The translations under genes and the position numbers were made by a program. Positions 36,701 to 47,490 of a stretch of DNA of 60,000 nt are shown here, piece by piece (position 1 is the first letter of the stretch; each line of letters begins with the position of its first letter). The stretch comes from Symsagittifera roscoffensis. Its lineage: Eukaryota > Xenacoelomorpha > Acoela > Convolutidae. The notes beneath the pieces are model-generated. The model was not told where the DNA came from and made no database searches. It worked only from the letters and a program-made list of their open reading frames with translations. The stretch is taken from NCBI RefSeq assembly GCF_963678635.1, contig NC_087062.1:78991200-79051199 (forward strand), written 5' to 3'.

Positions 36701-38958
36701 TGGTACCAAATTTAATATGGAATGACAACCAAATTCATGTTACTAACTAATACTAACTAGGGTTACATCACTGCGCTTATGCACTCAAACATCTGAAGCA
36801 CCGTTAAGAAATTGATTCCGAGTGGACTGAAAATTTGTTAACTAACACAATCCTTCAATTCGAGTGAGTTTTTTCATCGTAAAGATTATTTTAACTGTTG
36901 CGATAGAGCAAAACCGATCAATAATTATCCGCGCTTTCACACGTTGCTACTATTTGATTTGAAAACGTAGTTAATTTTTTTAAGTCGGAATGAAATTTGG
37001 AGAGCCGAATAAAAAAGCACCTTCCAGCAGCCGGCGTAAAAACTACAGACAGCCACAAGAGCCACCGTTTAAACTATTCTGAACCTTCGTTTTCTTATCA
37101 TACTTTTCATGTTAGTAACTTGAAATAGGAATATGTACAATTAAGTGGGAATTATTGGGTGTGAAGTTGGATGGTGTTTTCATTTCATCCGATCTCGTTT
37201 GCATGCGCGAGTATTTCATGCCAACATATGTTTGCCATGTTTTCTTCGTTTTTTACTTTTTCAATATGGCTCAGTCAAGTATTGTATGTTGCTTCATAGG
37301 AAGAGAAGTCGTACCTGGGTGTGAAAGGAATGGTAGACAAATACGTGAACATTGTCGCAGAGAAGAACAAGGCACCTAAGAAGAAGGAAAAGGACCTGCC
37401 CAAGAAGCAAATCGTGAGTCAACCAAGCAAGCCCCCCCCCCCCCCCCCCGGCCTCACCCTCTACGCCCACCCTCTTCCATGACTAGTTTTTAGTCTGGTC
37501 TTGAATGCTTTATTGAAACTTGCCAGTTGATTAATTACGGAATCCAAAGGGGGCAGTTTATTGGGCATAGAAACCTTTACAGGGGTAATATATTTGTACT
37601 ATCTTTTTTTATTCTCTCATGATGGCATTCGACTTTTATCCATGATGGATGCATAATTTCTATTTTTCATATTTCCTGGCCTTCTAAACGTTCTTTATTT
37701 AAGTTTTCGATAGCTCAAAAATTCTTGGTTATTCGTTATGAGTCCATTTTGTCGAGCTACAGAAACGAAGCCTTGTTCTGAAATCCAGAATTTTGATGCC
37801 GATTTCAAGTTGGATTAGGTATCCGACGAGCCATGACATCATGGTCACCATGGTTGTGTATTTATTAGAGTAAGTATAACATGAAGATCTGTCCTAGGCT
37901 ACTGAACTCTGATAGGCAAGCTAATTTTCTAAACTAATCTTTCTGTATTATTTTAGGTCCTGTAACCTCTACCTAGCTTTTTTATTACGAAGCTAGTGAA
38001 ATGAACAGGCGCCCACAGACCAAAAAAGATGATGCTCACTTTAAACTGAATCTTTAAAATCCCAAAAGCAGACAAAACGTTTCATTAATTCGCTTAATAA
38101 TTAATTTTTTTGATAAATAAATATTTTTTTCAATGTGAACTATTATGTATAAAATTTTTCCAGAGTACTATGGTATGTTTTGTTGAAAAAAAAATCTTGC
38201 TCAAACTAACAATTTAAAAGTATATCTGCTTATTTACGAGTCTGTAATTAAGTTTGTCTGCTTTTTGCTCCGTAACATCTAAAGTGGCATGCTAAACTAT
38301 GTCTCCCTTCAAAAATTTCTTTGATAAACGTTTTTTTTTTGCCGCAATAAATTTAGTTCAGGCCCCGTATTTGGGCATCAAAATATTTTAAATCAATTCT
38401 GTTTTCAAGTGTGGACTAATAAGCTCCCTATAATCATCATGATAGCTTCTGCTTCATTTTTAAATGCTCAAAATTCTCTCAATATTATAGTTTTTTCTAC
38501 ATTGATTAAATCCCATCCAATAGGAGCAGAAATTCAAAAAAAAAACGACCTCGAATCTGTTTTTGAAAAAGTGATTAGGTTGTTAATTATTTTATTATAG
38601 TCTCTTTTTAATGTTTAAGGGAAACTAGGAAAATCACATAGATCGGTCTACAAAGAATTGATAATTTCTTAACAAACTGGTATAAAATCTCGAGAAAAAA
38701 GACTAAACGCTCCTGGTTAATACCATTGTTCTAGGCTTGTTCAATCATTACAGCGTTTCACTTCATCAAAACCTGGATGGTTTTTGATGCCAGTTGATGA
38801 AAACCTAATTGATATTTTGAGGATATTTTTGCTTTTGTTGCCATACTGACTTATTGGGGGTGATTTTGAGGGCTTTTGTTTCATTTCAGAGTGAAAGTGA
38901 GGATGCGCCACCGGAACCTGAACCCGAACCAGAGCCGGTAGCGGCCGAAGACGAGTGA
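27964..38958 (+). CDS. TNNT: troponin T, copy B (9 exons)
   Basis: Exons: 27964-28008, 31246-31436, 32077-32233, 33524-33641, 35591-35697, 35974-36050, 36587-36602, 37300-37413, 38890-38958. Every exon has the same length as in copy A, and the predicted 297-aa protein is the same. I find only synonymous differences (GAA/GAG in exon 1, GAG/GAA in exon 2, CGG/AGG in exon 6, GGC/GGT and AAA/AAG in exon 8). All splice sites are intact, so nothing marks it as a pseudogene. Whether it is an allele or a paralogue is not decided by the sequence. A third terminal exon lies 5.4 kb downstream. Confidence 0.85.
28009..31245. other. troponin T intron 1, copy B
   Basis: It contains a truncated family R element (about 28,800-29,195), family S pieces (about 28,610-28,720 and 29,997-30,240) and the palindrome at 30,929-30,945. 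It is shorter than in A because about 350 bp near 29,200 are missing. Confidence 0.6.
33711..33760. repeat. (TA)25 microsatellite
   Basis: In troponin T intron 4, copy B; only (TA)10 at the equivalent place in copy A (14,408-14,427). Confidence 0.95.
34031..34096 (+). repeat. tRNA-like SINE head, copy B
   Basis: Same unit as 14,693-14,758 with B-box GAGTTCGAATCC. The tail is longer in B, with about 70 extra nt after the T/A-rich segment (about 34,158-34,230). Confidence 0.55.
36587..36602 (+). CDS. TNNT: troponin T microexon 7 (16 nt), copy B
   Basis: Identical to the copy A microexon, with TTATTTCAG acceptor and GTATTT donor. Needed to join exon 6 (phase 2) to exon 8 (phase 0). Confidence 0.8.
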
Positions 38959-40268
38959 ACTGGACCTCCACTGAGTTCACAGTCCTTTTCAGACTGGAGA
39001 AACTCGTGAACACATAATGAAACAATATACTTTCATATTTTATTAGCTCAAACTTACGCTCCATCTTTGATTTCATCGTCATAATCTGGCCTAATTTAAC
39101 AAAGATAATTGATGCGTCGGCCGTTTTACTATAAAATTAAATTCTGCGTTATTTACTAAATCTAGAATCGTAAAAGACGGAGTTCGAGATTGTTCTTAAC
39201 GATATCTGCTACTTATTTTATAACGCGTATCTATATTATTTAACTAATCGAAAAACTATTGTAAGCCCGATCAAAGAGAAGAGTTAAACATTCAAACCCA
39301 TTTGTTTTCTCAATATCGCTCCAAAAGGCCAGGTTGAAACTTCTACTGAAAAAACAACGTCTACTGCTGCGCTCCTGTTTGATCCGAATATGACTTGAAA
39401 TAACAGTTCTTCCTCTTAAAGATATGCATGCATTGAGCTCAAATAGGACAATATGTTTTAGGATTTTTTCGAAAAAAGAGATTTTGAAGATCGCCCATTT
39501 GGTCAATTTTGGTTAATAAATCAGCCAGTTGGTACAATATAGCTTAATAGACGCAAACATTATCCTTGTGCACTCGATATTGCGTGTCGTGGTAGTTTTT
39601 CTTAAAAAGATAAAATTTCAAACAATCCGAAATAATAATTTTTTTTGGCAAAAACTATAATATTCGAAAAATTCGGGGCGTCGCTGATTCGAGCTTTTTT
39701 GTTTGGTTTCATTGTTTTAGCAAGTAATATTTCAGCTTGAAATTATGAATCAGCGTTATCAAATCTGAATTTAGACTTTATCAGGTTAACAACTAGTTAA
39801 CCAAAATCAATGAATCATTTGTTCAGCTTACTTAATTAGTATATCAAGTTAGTGGTAAAAATTTGGCCGGTGTAAGGTGGAGGGCAAGTCAAGGCTTGAA
39901 ACGCAAAAGGTCATAAGTTTTAATTGGGCGGGACCTGTTTTGCTGCGAAAAGTTTCTCGAGTAACAAAAATAGTTATCGGAATCTTGGTTATCAGTTAAT
40001 TTTTTGTCTGCTGAATTGCCACCGCACGTTACCTGCCAAAATTTTGCCCTTTTTTAGTATCATTCAAATTATTTTTTTTGCGTTCTGGTTGCGATGAATT
40101 AATTGCGTTCAGAAAATTAATTGCGTTGCTGAAACTGGTTTTGCTATATAAAGTTTTTCATATACAGTTTTCAGAAAAGTTTTCTAAACGTTTTTGTGTA
40201 GCCTTCTCAATTCAGAGAAGAGTGATTGGAACCGTGCCTGAGTTTTTTTTTCAAATTACACATATTTT
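38078..40268. repeat. source segment C0 of the third troponin T terminal-exon copy
   Basis: It matches 43,487-45,716 closely. It covers the end of intron 8, exon 9 and about 1.3 kb of 3' flank. It lacks 34 nt at about 38,503 that both copy A and copy C have. Confidence 0.9.
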
Positions 40269-40419
40269 TTTGATTGTAATGATTCATTTTGCTTGTGAGT
40301 AGCAAACGGTATCAAATAGGAAGAAATTTTTTTCGGGTTAATAACTTTCTTAAAAGAATCACTTGAATCATTTGTATGTTGGATCACAATGAACTCTATG
40401 CGTTCCCGGCCAACAAAGC

Positions 40420-40488
40420 ATGAAGGTAACGATTATGCTTGAGACGGAAAAGGTCCGGGATTCGCATCCCACCAGGACCTTTTTTTTT
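40420..40488 (+). repeat. tRNA-like repeat with T9 terminator, copy B
   Basis: Counterpart of 21,031-21,098, with B-box GGGATTCGCATCCC and a T-run after CCAGGACC. Confidence 0.55.
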
Positions 40489-40789
40489 CAAACGGGAAAC
40501 ATTCTCAAGTTATATGTCTGCTTATTTGTTGTCAGTTAAGTCGTCACGTTTAAAAATAGTTTTTTTTTGCTGCGCGCAATTTTCTCTAATTTTGCTTTTA
40601 GTGTTTGATTTACTACTTGAAAGAAATTCCTCGGCCCAAATCTTTTCGGCCTGATTTAACCGGCATAATGACCTAATTTTGAGTCGTTTGAACGGAAACC
40701 CAATTTTAACACCAACCTCTGCACGTCTCAAGTTTGTTGTTTGTTTACGAATCGTTTTGTTGAAATTTCATTTTTCATTTTGAAAAAAT

Positions 40790-41870
40790 TTTCGTTTTTC
40801 TCAAAAACTTCTACTGTTTCGAAAAATGATATCAATTGAAAAACCTCCTACTTCCCGGTGTGCCTGTATACTCCCCTAGAGTCTCTTTTTACTGGACCCT
40901 TCTGTCTACAGCCTTTGAAAAAGTCTGTGGGGGAATATTTGACCAATATTTTTGATTTTTTATCTCGTTTTCACGAAAAATACCCCTCTTAATTCTGAAT
41001 GATTGGTTTCAATGAATAGAAGAGTTTCAAAAATTTCCCTGCCTGAGCGGCTTCTACCAAATTTTTTCACAAAGTTATGGCCCTCGGGATAGACATTTTT
41101 TTGATTTTTGACTGTTTTTTAAACTTTTGAATATTCTCAAAAACTACCCTGCCATATTTGAGATTTTGAGTACAATTCAAATAACGAGTTGTGAAAAGCT
41201 CATTTATTTATGCGACTACTCCCAAATTTTTCTGATACCAAACATTATGGCCCTTGGAAAAGTCAAGATTTTGATTTTTTGAGCGTTTTTAAAAAAAAAA
41301 AAAACGTTTTCGATGTTTCTCGAAAACTACGCACCCAAATCTGAAATTTGAGCTTCAATCGAAATTAAAAGTTAAATGAATCCCTTTTGATTAAGTCGTT
41401 ACGTCCCATTTTTTCTCACAAAAAATTATGATTCTCGGAAATGCCAAATTTTTTATTCGTTGACTGTTTTTTTGAACTTTTCTCGCTAAGTATCCTGCCA
41501 ATTCTGATATCAAAAGTTTCAGCGAAACCAGCTGTTTCTGAAAACCTGCCTTTATAACTGGATTTGCTCGGTTTGTGTAAAAAACTTATTGCTTTCAAGC
41601 AAGTCGAAGTTTTGAAGCTTTGACAGTTTTTTTCCAACTTTTTTTTCGTCATCCAAAAACTACCGTGACAATTCTCAGGTTGTGTTTAATCGAGAAACCC
41701 AATTTTTGGGAAGCTTCTCTTCTTAGGCGGCCATAACCTGCCCTTTTAAGGAAAAAGTCAGGGATTTTAAAAATCCTTTCGACAGTTCTATAGAACTTTT
41801 GACCATTTTTTAGAATTTTTTTGAATTTTCTTGCGATTTAAATCAAATCTGAAATGAAAAGTTCAACTGA
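40790..41870. repeat. diverged tandem array, period about 170-185 bp
   Basis: Successive segments repeat the same order of landmarks: a TTATGGCCCT-like start, GATTTTTTGACTGTTTTT, AACTTTT, a CTCGAAAACTACC-like box, then CCAAATCTGA. The landmarks recur at about 41,075, 41,240, 41,420 and 41,590, with weaker matches before and after. It resembles an old satellite or minisatellite. The assembly gap at 21,695 falls inside the equivalent array of copy A. Confidence 0.55.
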
Positions 41871-41924
41871 AAGAACCGGTTGCCATAATGATTCCTGTAG
41901 AAGTAGCAATTCTTTAATTTTCTT

Positions 41925-42047
41925 GGGAAAATTGATTATCTCAAAATTTTTCACTCTTTTATTTTAGTAGAGAAACAACTATATTTCTTCGGGAAAATTG
42001 ATTATCTCAAAATTTTTCACTCTTTTATTTTAGTAGAGAAACAACTA
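41925..42047. repeat. 66-bp tandem duplication
   Basis: GGGAAAATTGATTATCTCAA starts at 41,925 and again at 41,991. The second unit is nearly complete and identical over its length, so this is recent. Confidence 0.9.
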
Positions 42048-42353
42048 AGGTTTTCAGCAAAGACCAATTTTTGAAATCACAACAGTATAACAAAATTATT
42101 CAAAATTAAAAACATACGTCCCGCTTTAGAGGGACCCCTAGTTGTTTTTTATACAAAAATCTGAAAATTTTGATTCGCCTAGTTTTTTTCAACGTTTGAA
42201 ATTTTTTTTCGCTTATGTTTTTTTTTATGTTGTGTTGTATCGCAAGTGGTGCAAGGCTCTGCTTCGCATTTATGTAAAAAAATTGGTTATTTGTTCAGTC
42301 TAACAAGTTCTTTATATTGTTGAATCCTTGATATGCTTGATTCGCCTTGTTTC

Positions 42354-43478
42354 ATGTGACCTTTTATGTATCAGAAAAAGTACAGAAGGCCTAAATCGTG
42401 CCTTTTTGTATATTTTCAATTTATTTAACGAAAAAATAGGACGCTGGTTTTACGTTATTTTTTACCCTAGATTTTTGGCCTATATTTCTGTATAGCAAAT
42501 AGTGCAAAGCTCCTCCTGACCACCTCTGTCGAATTTGGAACAAAACTTGTAACCAAATTGCGATTTTTGTTATTTATTCTATTTTTAAGAAACTTATGTG
42601 CGCAAAATGAAAATTTAACAAAAATGCTTATACATAGAGAATTATTTCCATATTCATGGTAGTATATGAAATTTGAAATTAAGAAACAGAACAGCTTTAA
42701 CTAAACTTCTGAAACTTAAATCCCCAATTTTTTTTCTGAAACTTCAGAAGCAACATTTGTTTTGTTTTTATACAAAGTGTTAATAGACTGGCAGTCACTA
42801 GGACAAAAATTATATACTATTAAAATACTTGGAAGTAATTTTGAAACGATGCTCCTGGATTCAATTAGACGGACGTATTATACTTCTAGTTTTGATATTT
42901 AACATAACACAGAAAACTACTACAGTCACGGGACATAGAAGGTACATTTTTTTATTTGAACAAGTAAAGGAACGATTTTTTCTTCACAATTTTGCCATTT
43001 TCTGTGAAAGATATCTCATCAGAATATAGGATAAAAATTCTGACCCATGCTATATGAACCTATTCGAAACGAGCTAGCAGCTTCAAAACTCTTGTTTTAA
43101 AGGCATAAAATAGCTAGTGATCAGTACAACTTTTAAGGATGCCCTACGCTAAAAACACAGATATTTTCAATTTACGAGCTCAAATCGGGCTTTTCGAAAG
43201 CTGATGATATCTTTTTATATAAACAGAAAAATTGAAAAAGTTACTCGATCCGGCGTTGAAAAACAATCGTATCTGTTGTGACGTTACAGGTACTAAAAGA
43301 ACCTGGAAGCTTATGCCAGAAAGTTGGACTGAAAATAAGAGAAAGCATGCTTCTTTATCAGAGTGCTGTGGATGGATGACTGTTTTGTGGTCCTTCAAAG
43401 TATGGTATTCTCTATACGTTTAAAATGGATGTGAAATGAACTTTGAGGCTGATTCATCTCTTGTGGATTGCTAAATGC
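42354..43478. repeat. direct repeat X (1.1 kb), first copy
   Basis: It matches 45,732-46,857 with about ten differences that I can see. It contains no supported gene; a 63-codon frame at about 43,232 has no ATG and an amino-acid change in X'. It ends at CTAAATGC, where the troponin T copy C joins. Confidence 0.9.
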
Positions 43479-43486
43479 ATCATATT

Positions 43487-45716
43487 CGTTTCATTAATTC
43501 GCTTAATTATTAATTTTTTGATAAATAAATATTTTTTTCAATGTGAATTATTATGTATAAAATTTTTTCAGAGTACTATGGTATGTTTTGTTGAAGCAAA
43601 ATTTTGCTCAAACTAACAATTTAAAAGTATATCTGCTTATTTACGAGTCTGTAATTAAGTTTGTCTGCTTTTTGCTCCGTATCATCTAAAGTGGCATCCT
43701 AAACTATGTCTCCCTTCAAAAATTTCTTTAATAAACGTTTTTTTTTGCCGCAATAAATTTAGTTCAGGCCCCGTATTTGGGCATCAAAATATTTTAGATC
43801 AATTCTGTTTTCAAGTGTGGACTAATAAGCTCCCTATAATCATCATGATAGCTTCTGCTTCATTTTTAAATGCTCAAAATTCTCTCAATATTGCAGTTTT
43901 TTCTACATTGCCGCAACTTTGTCTCTTAGATGTTATTGTTTGATTGATTAAATCCCATCCAATAGGTGCAGAAATTCAAAAAACGACCTCGAATCAGTTT
44001 TTAAAAAAGTGATTAGGTTGTTAATTATTTTATTATAGTCTCTTTTTAATGTTTAAGGGAAACTAGGAAAATCACATAGATCGGTCTACAAAGAATTGAT
44101 AATTTCTTAACAAACTGGTATAAAATCTCGAGAAAAAAGACTAAACGCTCCTGGTTAATACCATTGTTCTAGGCTTGTTCAATCATTACAGCGTTTCACT
44201 TCATCAAAACCTGGATGGTTTTTGATGCCAGTTGATGAAAACCTAATTGATATTTTGAGGATATTTTTGCTTTTGTTGCCATACTGACTTATTGGGGGTG
44301 ATTTTGAGGGCTTTTGTTTCATTTCAGAGTGAAAGTGAGGATGCGCCACCGGAACCTGAACCCGAACCAGAGCCGGTAGCGGCCGAAGACGAGTGAACTG
44401 GACCTCCACTGAGTTCACAGTCCTTTTCAGACTGGAGAAACTCGTGAACACATAATGAAACAATATACTTTCATATTTTATTAGCTCAAACTTACGCTCC
44501 ATCTTTGATTTCATCGTCATAATCTGGCCTAATTTAACAAAGATAATTGATGCGTCGGCCGTTTTACTATAAAATTAAATTCTGCGTTATTTACTAAATC
44601 TAGAATCGTAAAAGACGGAGTTCGAGTTTGTTCTTAACGATATCTGCTACTTATTTTATAACGCGTATCTATATTATTTAACTAATCGAAAAACTATTGT
44701 AAGCCCGATCAAAGAGAAGAGTTAAACATTCAAACCCATTTGTTTTCTCAATATCGCTCCAAAAGGCCAGGTTGAAACTTCCACTGAAAAAACAACGTCT
44801 ACTGCTGCGCTCCTGTTTGATCCGAATATGACTTGAAATAACAGTTCTTCCTCTTAAAGATATGCATGCATTGAGCTCAAATAGGACAATATGTTTTAGG
44901 ATTTTTTCGAAAAAAGAGATTTTGAAGATCGCCCATTTGGTCAATTTTGGTTAATAAATCAGCCAGTTGGTACAATATAGCTTAATAGACGCAAACATTA
45001 TCCTTGTGCACTCGATATTGCGTGTCGTGGTAGTTTTTCTTAAAAAGATAAAATTTCAAACAATCCGAAATAATAATTTTTTTTGGCAAAAACTATAATA
45101 TTCGAAAAATTCGGGGCGTCGCTGATTCGAGCTTTTTTGTTTGGTTTCATTGTTTTAGCAAGTAATATTTCAGCTTGAAATTATGAATCAGCGTTATCAA
45201 ATCTGAATTTAGACTTTATCAGGTTAACAACTAGTTAACCAAAATCAATGAATCATTTGTTCAGCTTACTTAATTAGTATATCAAGTTAGTGGTAAAAAT
45301 TTGGCCGGTGTAAGGTGGAGGGCAAGTCAAGGCTTGAAACGCAAAAGGTCATAAGTTTTAATTGGACGGGACCTGTTTTGCTGCGAAAAGTTTCTCGAGT
45401 AACAAAAATAGTTATCGGAATCTTGGTTATCAGTTAATTTTTTGTCTGCTGAATTGCCACCGCACGTTACCTGCCAAAATTTTGCCCTTTTTTAGTATCA
45501 TTCAAATTATTTTTTTTGCGTTCTGGTTGCGATGAATTAATTGCGTTCAGAAAATTAATTGCGTTGCTGAAACTGGTTTTGCTATATAAAGTTTTTCATA
45601 TACAGTTTTCAGAAAAGTTTTCTAAACGTTTTTGTGTAGCCTTCTCAATTCAGAGAAGAGTGATTGGAACCGTGCCTGAGTTTTTTTTCAAATTACACAT
45701 ATTTTTGTGACTTTTT
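43487..45716. repeat. third copy (C) of the troponin T terminal-exon region
   Basis: A copy of 38,078-40,268. An 8-nt filler (about 43,479-43,486) separates it from X. It follows copy B at most informative sites (for example the GATATGCATGCATT insertion near 44,860) but keeps the 34-nt segment missing from B. Confidence 0.9.
44328..44396 (+). CDS. TNNT: extra troponin T terminal exon (exon 9, copy C)
   Basis: The acceptor TTCATTTCAG is followed by the full 22-codon acidic tail and stop, identical to copies A and B. No upstream troponin exons accompany it. If it is on the same chromosome as copy B, it can only be used as an alternative last exon, skipping 38,890-38,958, and would give the same protein with a different polyadenylation site. 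Otherwise it is a gene fragment. Confidence 0.7.
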   Translation, partial: SESEDAPPEPEPEPEPVAAEDE

Positions 45717-45731
45717 GTGAAAATGACAAAA

Positions 45732-46857
45732 ATGTGACCTTTTATGTATCAGAAAAAGTACAGAAGGCCTAAATCGTGCCTTTTTGTATATTTTCAATTT
45801 ATTTAACGAAAAAATAGGACGCTGGTTTTTAGTTATTTTTTACCCTAGATTTTTGGCCTATATTTCTGTATCGCAAATAGTGCAAAGCTCCTCCTGACCA
45901 CCTCTGTCGAATTTGGAACAAAACTTGTAACCAAATTGCGATTTTTGTTATTTATTCTATTTTTAAGAAACTAATGTGCGCAAAATGAAAATTTAACAAA
46001 AATGCTTATACATAGAGAATTATTTCCATATTCATGGTAGTATATGAAATTTGAAATTAAGAAACAGAACAGCTCTAACTAAACTTCTGAAACTTAAATC
46101 CCCAATTTTTTTTTCTGAAACTTCAGAAGCAACATTTGTTTTGTTTTTATACAAAGTGTTAATAGACTGGCAGTCACTAGGACAAAAATTATATACTATT
46201 AAAATACTTGGAAGTAATTTTGAAACGATGCTCCTGGATTCAATTAGACGGACGTATTATACTTCTAGTTTTGATATTTAACATAACACAGAAAACTACT
46301 ACAGTCACGGGACATAGAAGGTACATTTTTTTATTTGAACAAGTAAAGGAACGATTTTTTCTTCACAATTTTGCCATTTTCTGTGAAAGATATCTCATCA
46401 GAATATAGGATAAAAATTCTGACCCATGCTATATGAACCTATTCGAAACGAGCTAGCAGCTTCAAAACTCTTGTTTTAAAGGCATAAAATAGCTAGTGAT
46501 CAGTACAACTTTTAAGGATGCCCTACGCTAAAAACACAGATATTTTCAATTTACGAGCTCAAATCGGGCTTTTCGAAAGCTGATGATATCTTTTTATATA
46601 AACAGAAAAATTGAAAAAGTTACTCGATCCGGCGTTGAAAAACAATCGTATCTGTTGTGACGTTACAGGTACTAAAAGAACCTGGAAGCTTATGCCAGAA
46701 AGTTGGACTGAAAATAAGAGAAAGCATGCTTCTTTATCAGAGTGCTTCGGATGGATGACTGTTTTGTGGTCCTTCAAAGTATGGTATTCTCTATACGTTT
46801 AAAATGGATGTGAAATGGACCTTGAGGCTGGTTCATCTCTTGTGGATTGCTAAATGC
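45732..46857. repeat. direct repeat X', second copy (1.1 kb)
   Basis: Same as 42,354-43,478. After TAAATGC it continues into unique sequence (TAGAAAGC...), so this copy marks the original right boundary of the duplicated segment. Confidence 0.9.
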
Positions 46858-47446
46858 TAGAAAGCTTGTCGTTGAAGATGTGCTTTGGTAACTTAGAAAG
46901 TGCTACAGTCACAGAATATAAATGTTGAATCTTTTTAATTTCAATGAGAAAATGAACCACATTTTGTCGTTAAAGATTCTAAAGTCTTCTAGGTTCTATT
47001 TCAAATTGTTGTAGTTAGAGCGTTAACGATGTTCAAGTTTTTAAATATGGAGGGTTGACTGATGAAACACTATTACGCAGTTGGAAATGGGCAGAAATGA
47101 AAAACTTGGTGATTAGGGTCCTGATTTTTTTTATTTTTCATGAAATTGAAAGCCTTTTAACTTTTTTAAAAAATCGAAAAAAATGGTGACGAGATAGTTA
47201 TTAAATTGATAGAGATGATTTGATTGGTCGAAACTAACATCGGGGAAAATATTGGGGGGTTGGTACGGATCTTGTTAACTATCCCCCCATGGTACCTTGC
47301 AACGAATATCCCCCCTACAAAGAAAGAAGTGACAAGATCCTTGTAACAAGATCCTTGCATTATCCCATGTACTATTTTGTTTACGATTTTGACAAACCAG
47401 CTGATAATGATCGACGAAGCGGTTCATTGTTACTTCCGAATAAGCG
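46858..47446. other. unique non-coding stretch left of the retroelement
   Basis: AT-rich, with a short internal duplication of ACAAGATCCTTG (about 47,331-47,357). No gene or promoter is recognised. Confidence 0.6.
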
Positions 47447-47490
47447 TGTTGCAACGCAAATGTGAGCGAGACTATAAATGAATAGGATTG
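47447..47490 (+). repeat. left LTR remnant (44 bp matched)
   Basis: Starts TGTTGCAACGCAAATG and matches 53,677-53,720 with a few changes. Beyond 47,490 the similarity stops, so at least one LTR is truncated. Confidence 0.7.

Larger units (their letters stand above)
21896..41084. repeat. large duplicated block, copy B (about 19.2 kb)
   Basis: Collinear with 2439-21,694. Notable indels against A: about 60 extra nt near 24,762-24,820, loss of about 350 nt near 29,200, a longer TA run, and loss of 34 nt near 38,503. Confidence 0.95.

Noticed and set aside
39240-39506. 88-codon minus frame present in copies B and C
   Set aside because: It depends on an 8-10 nt insertion that copy A lacks, and the composition is not coding-like.
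43232-43423. 63-codon frame in X and X' (starts KKLLDPALKNN)
   Set aside because: It begins at TTG, the opposite strand is equally open, and there is no recognised domain; kept only as part of the repeat.
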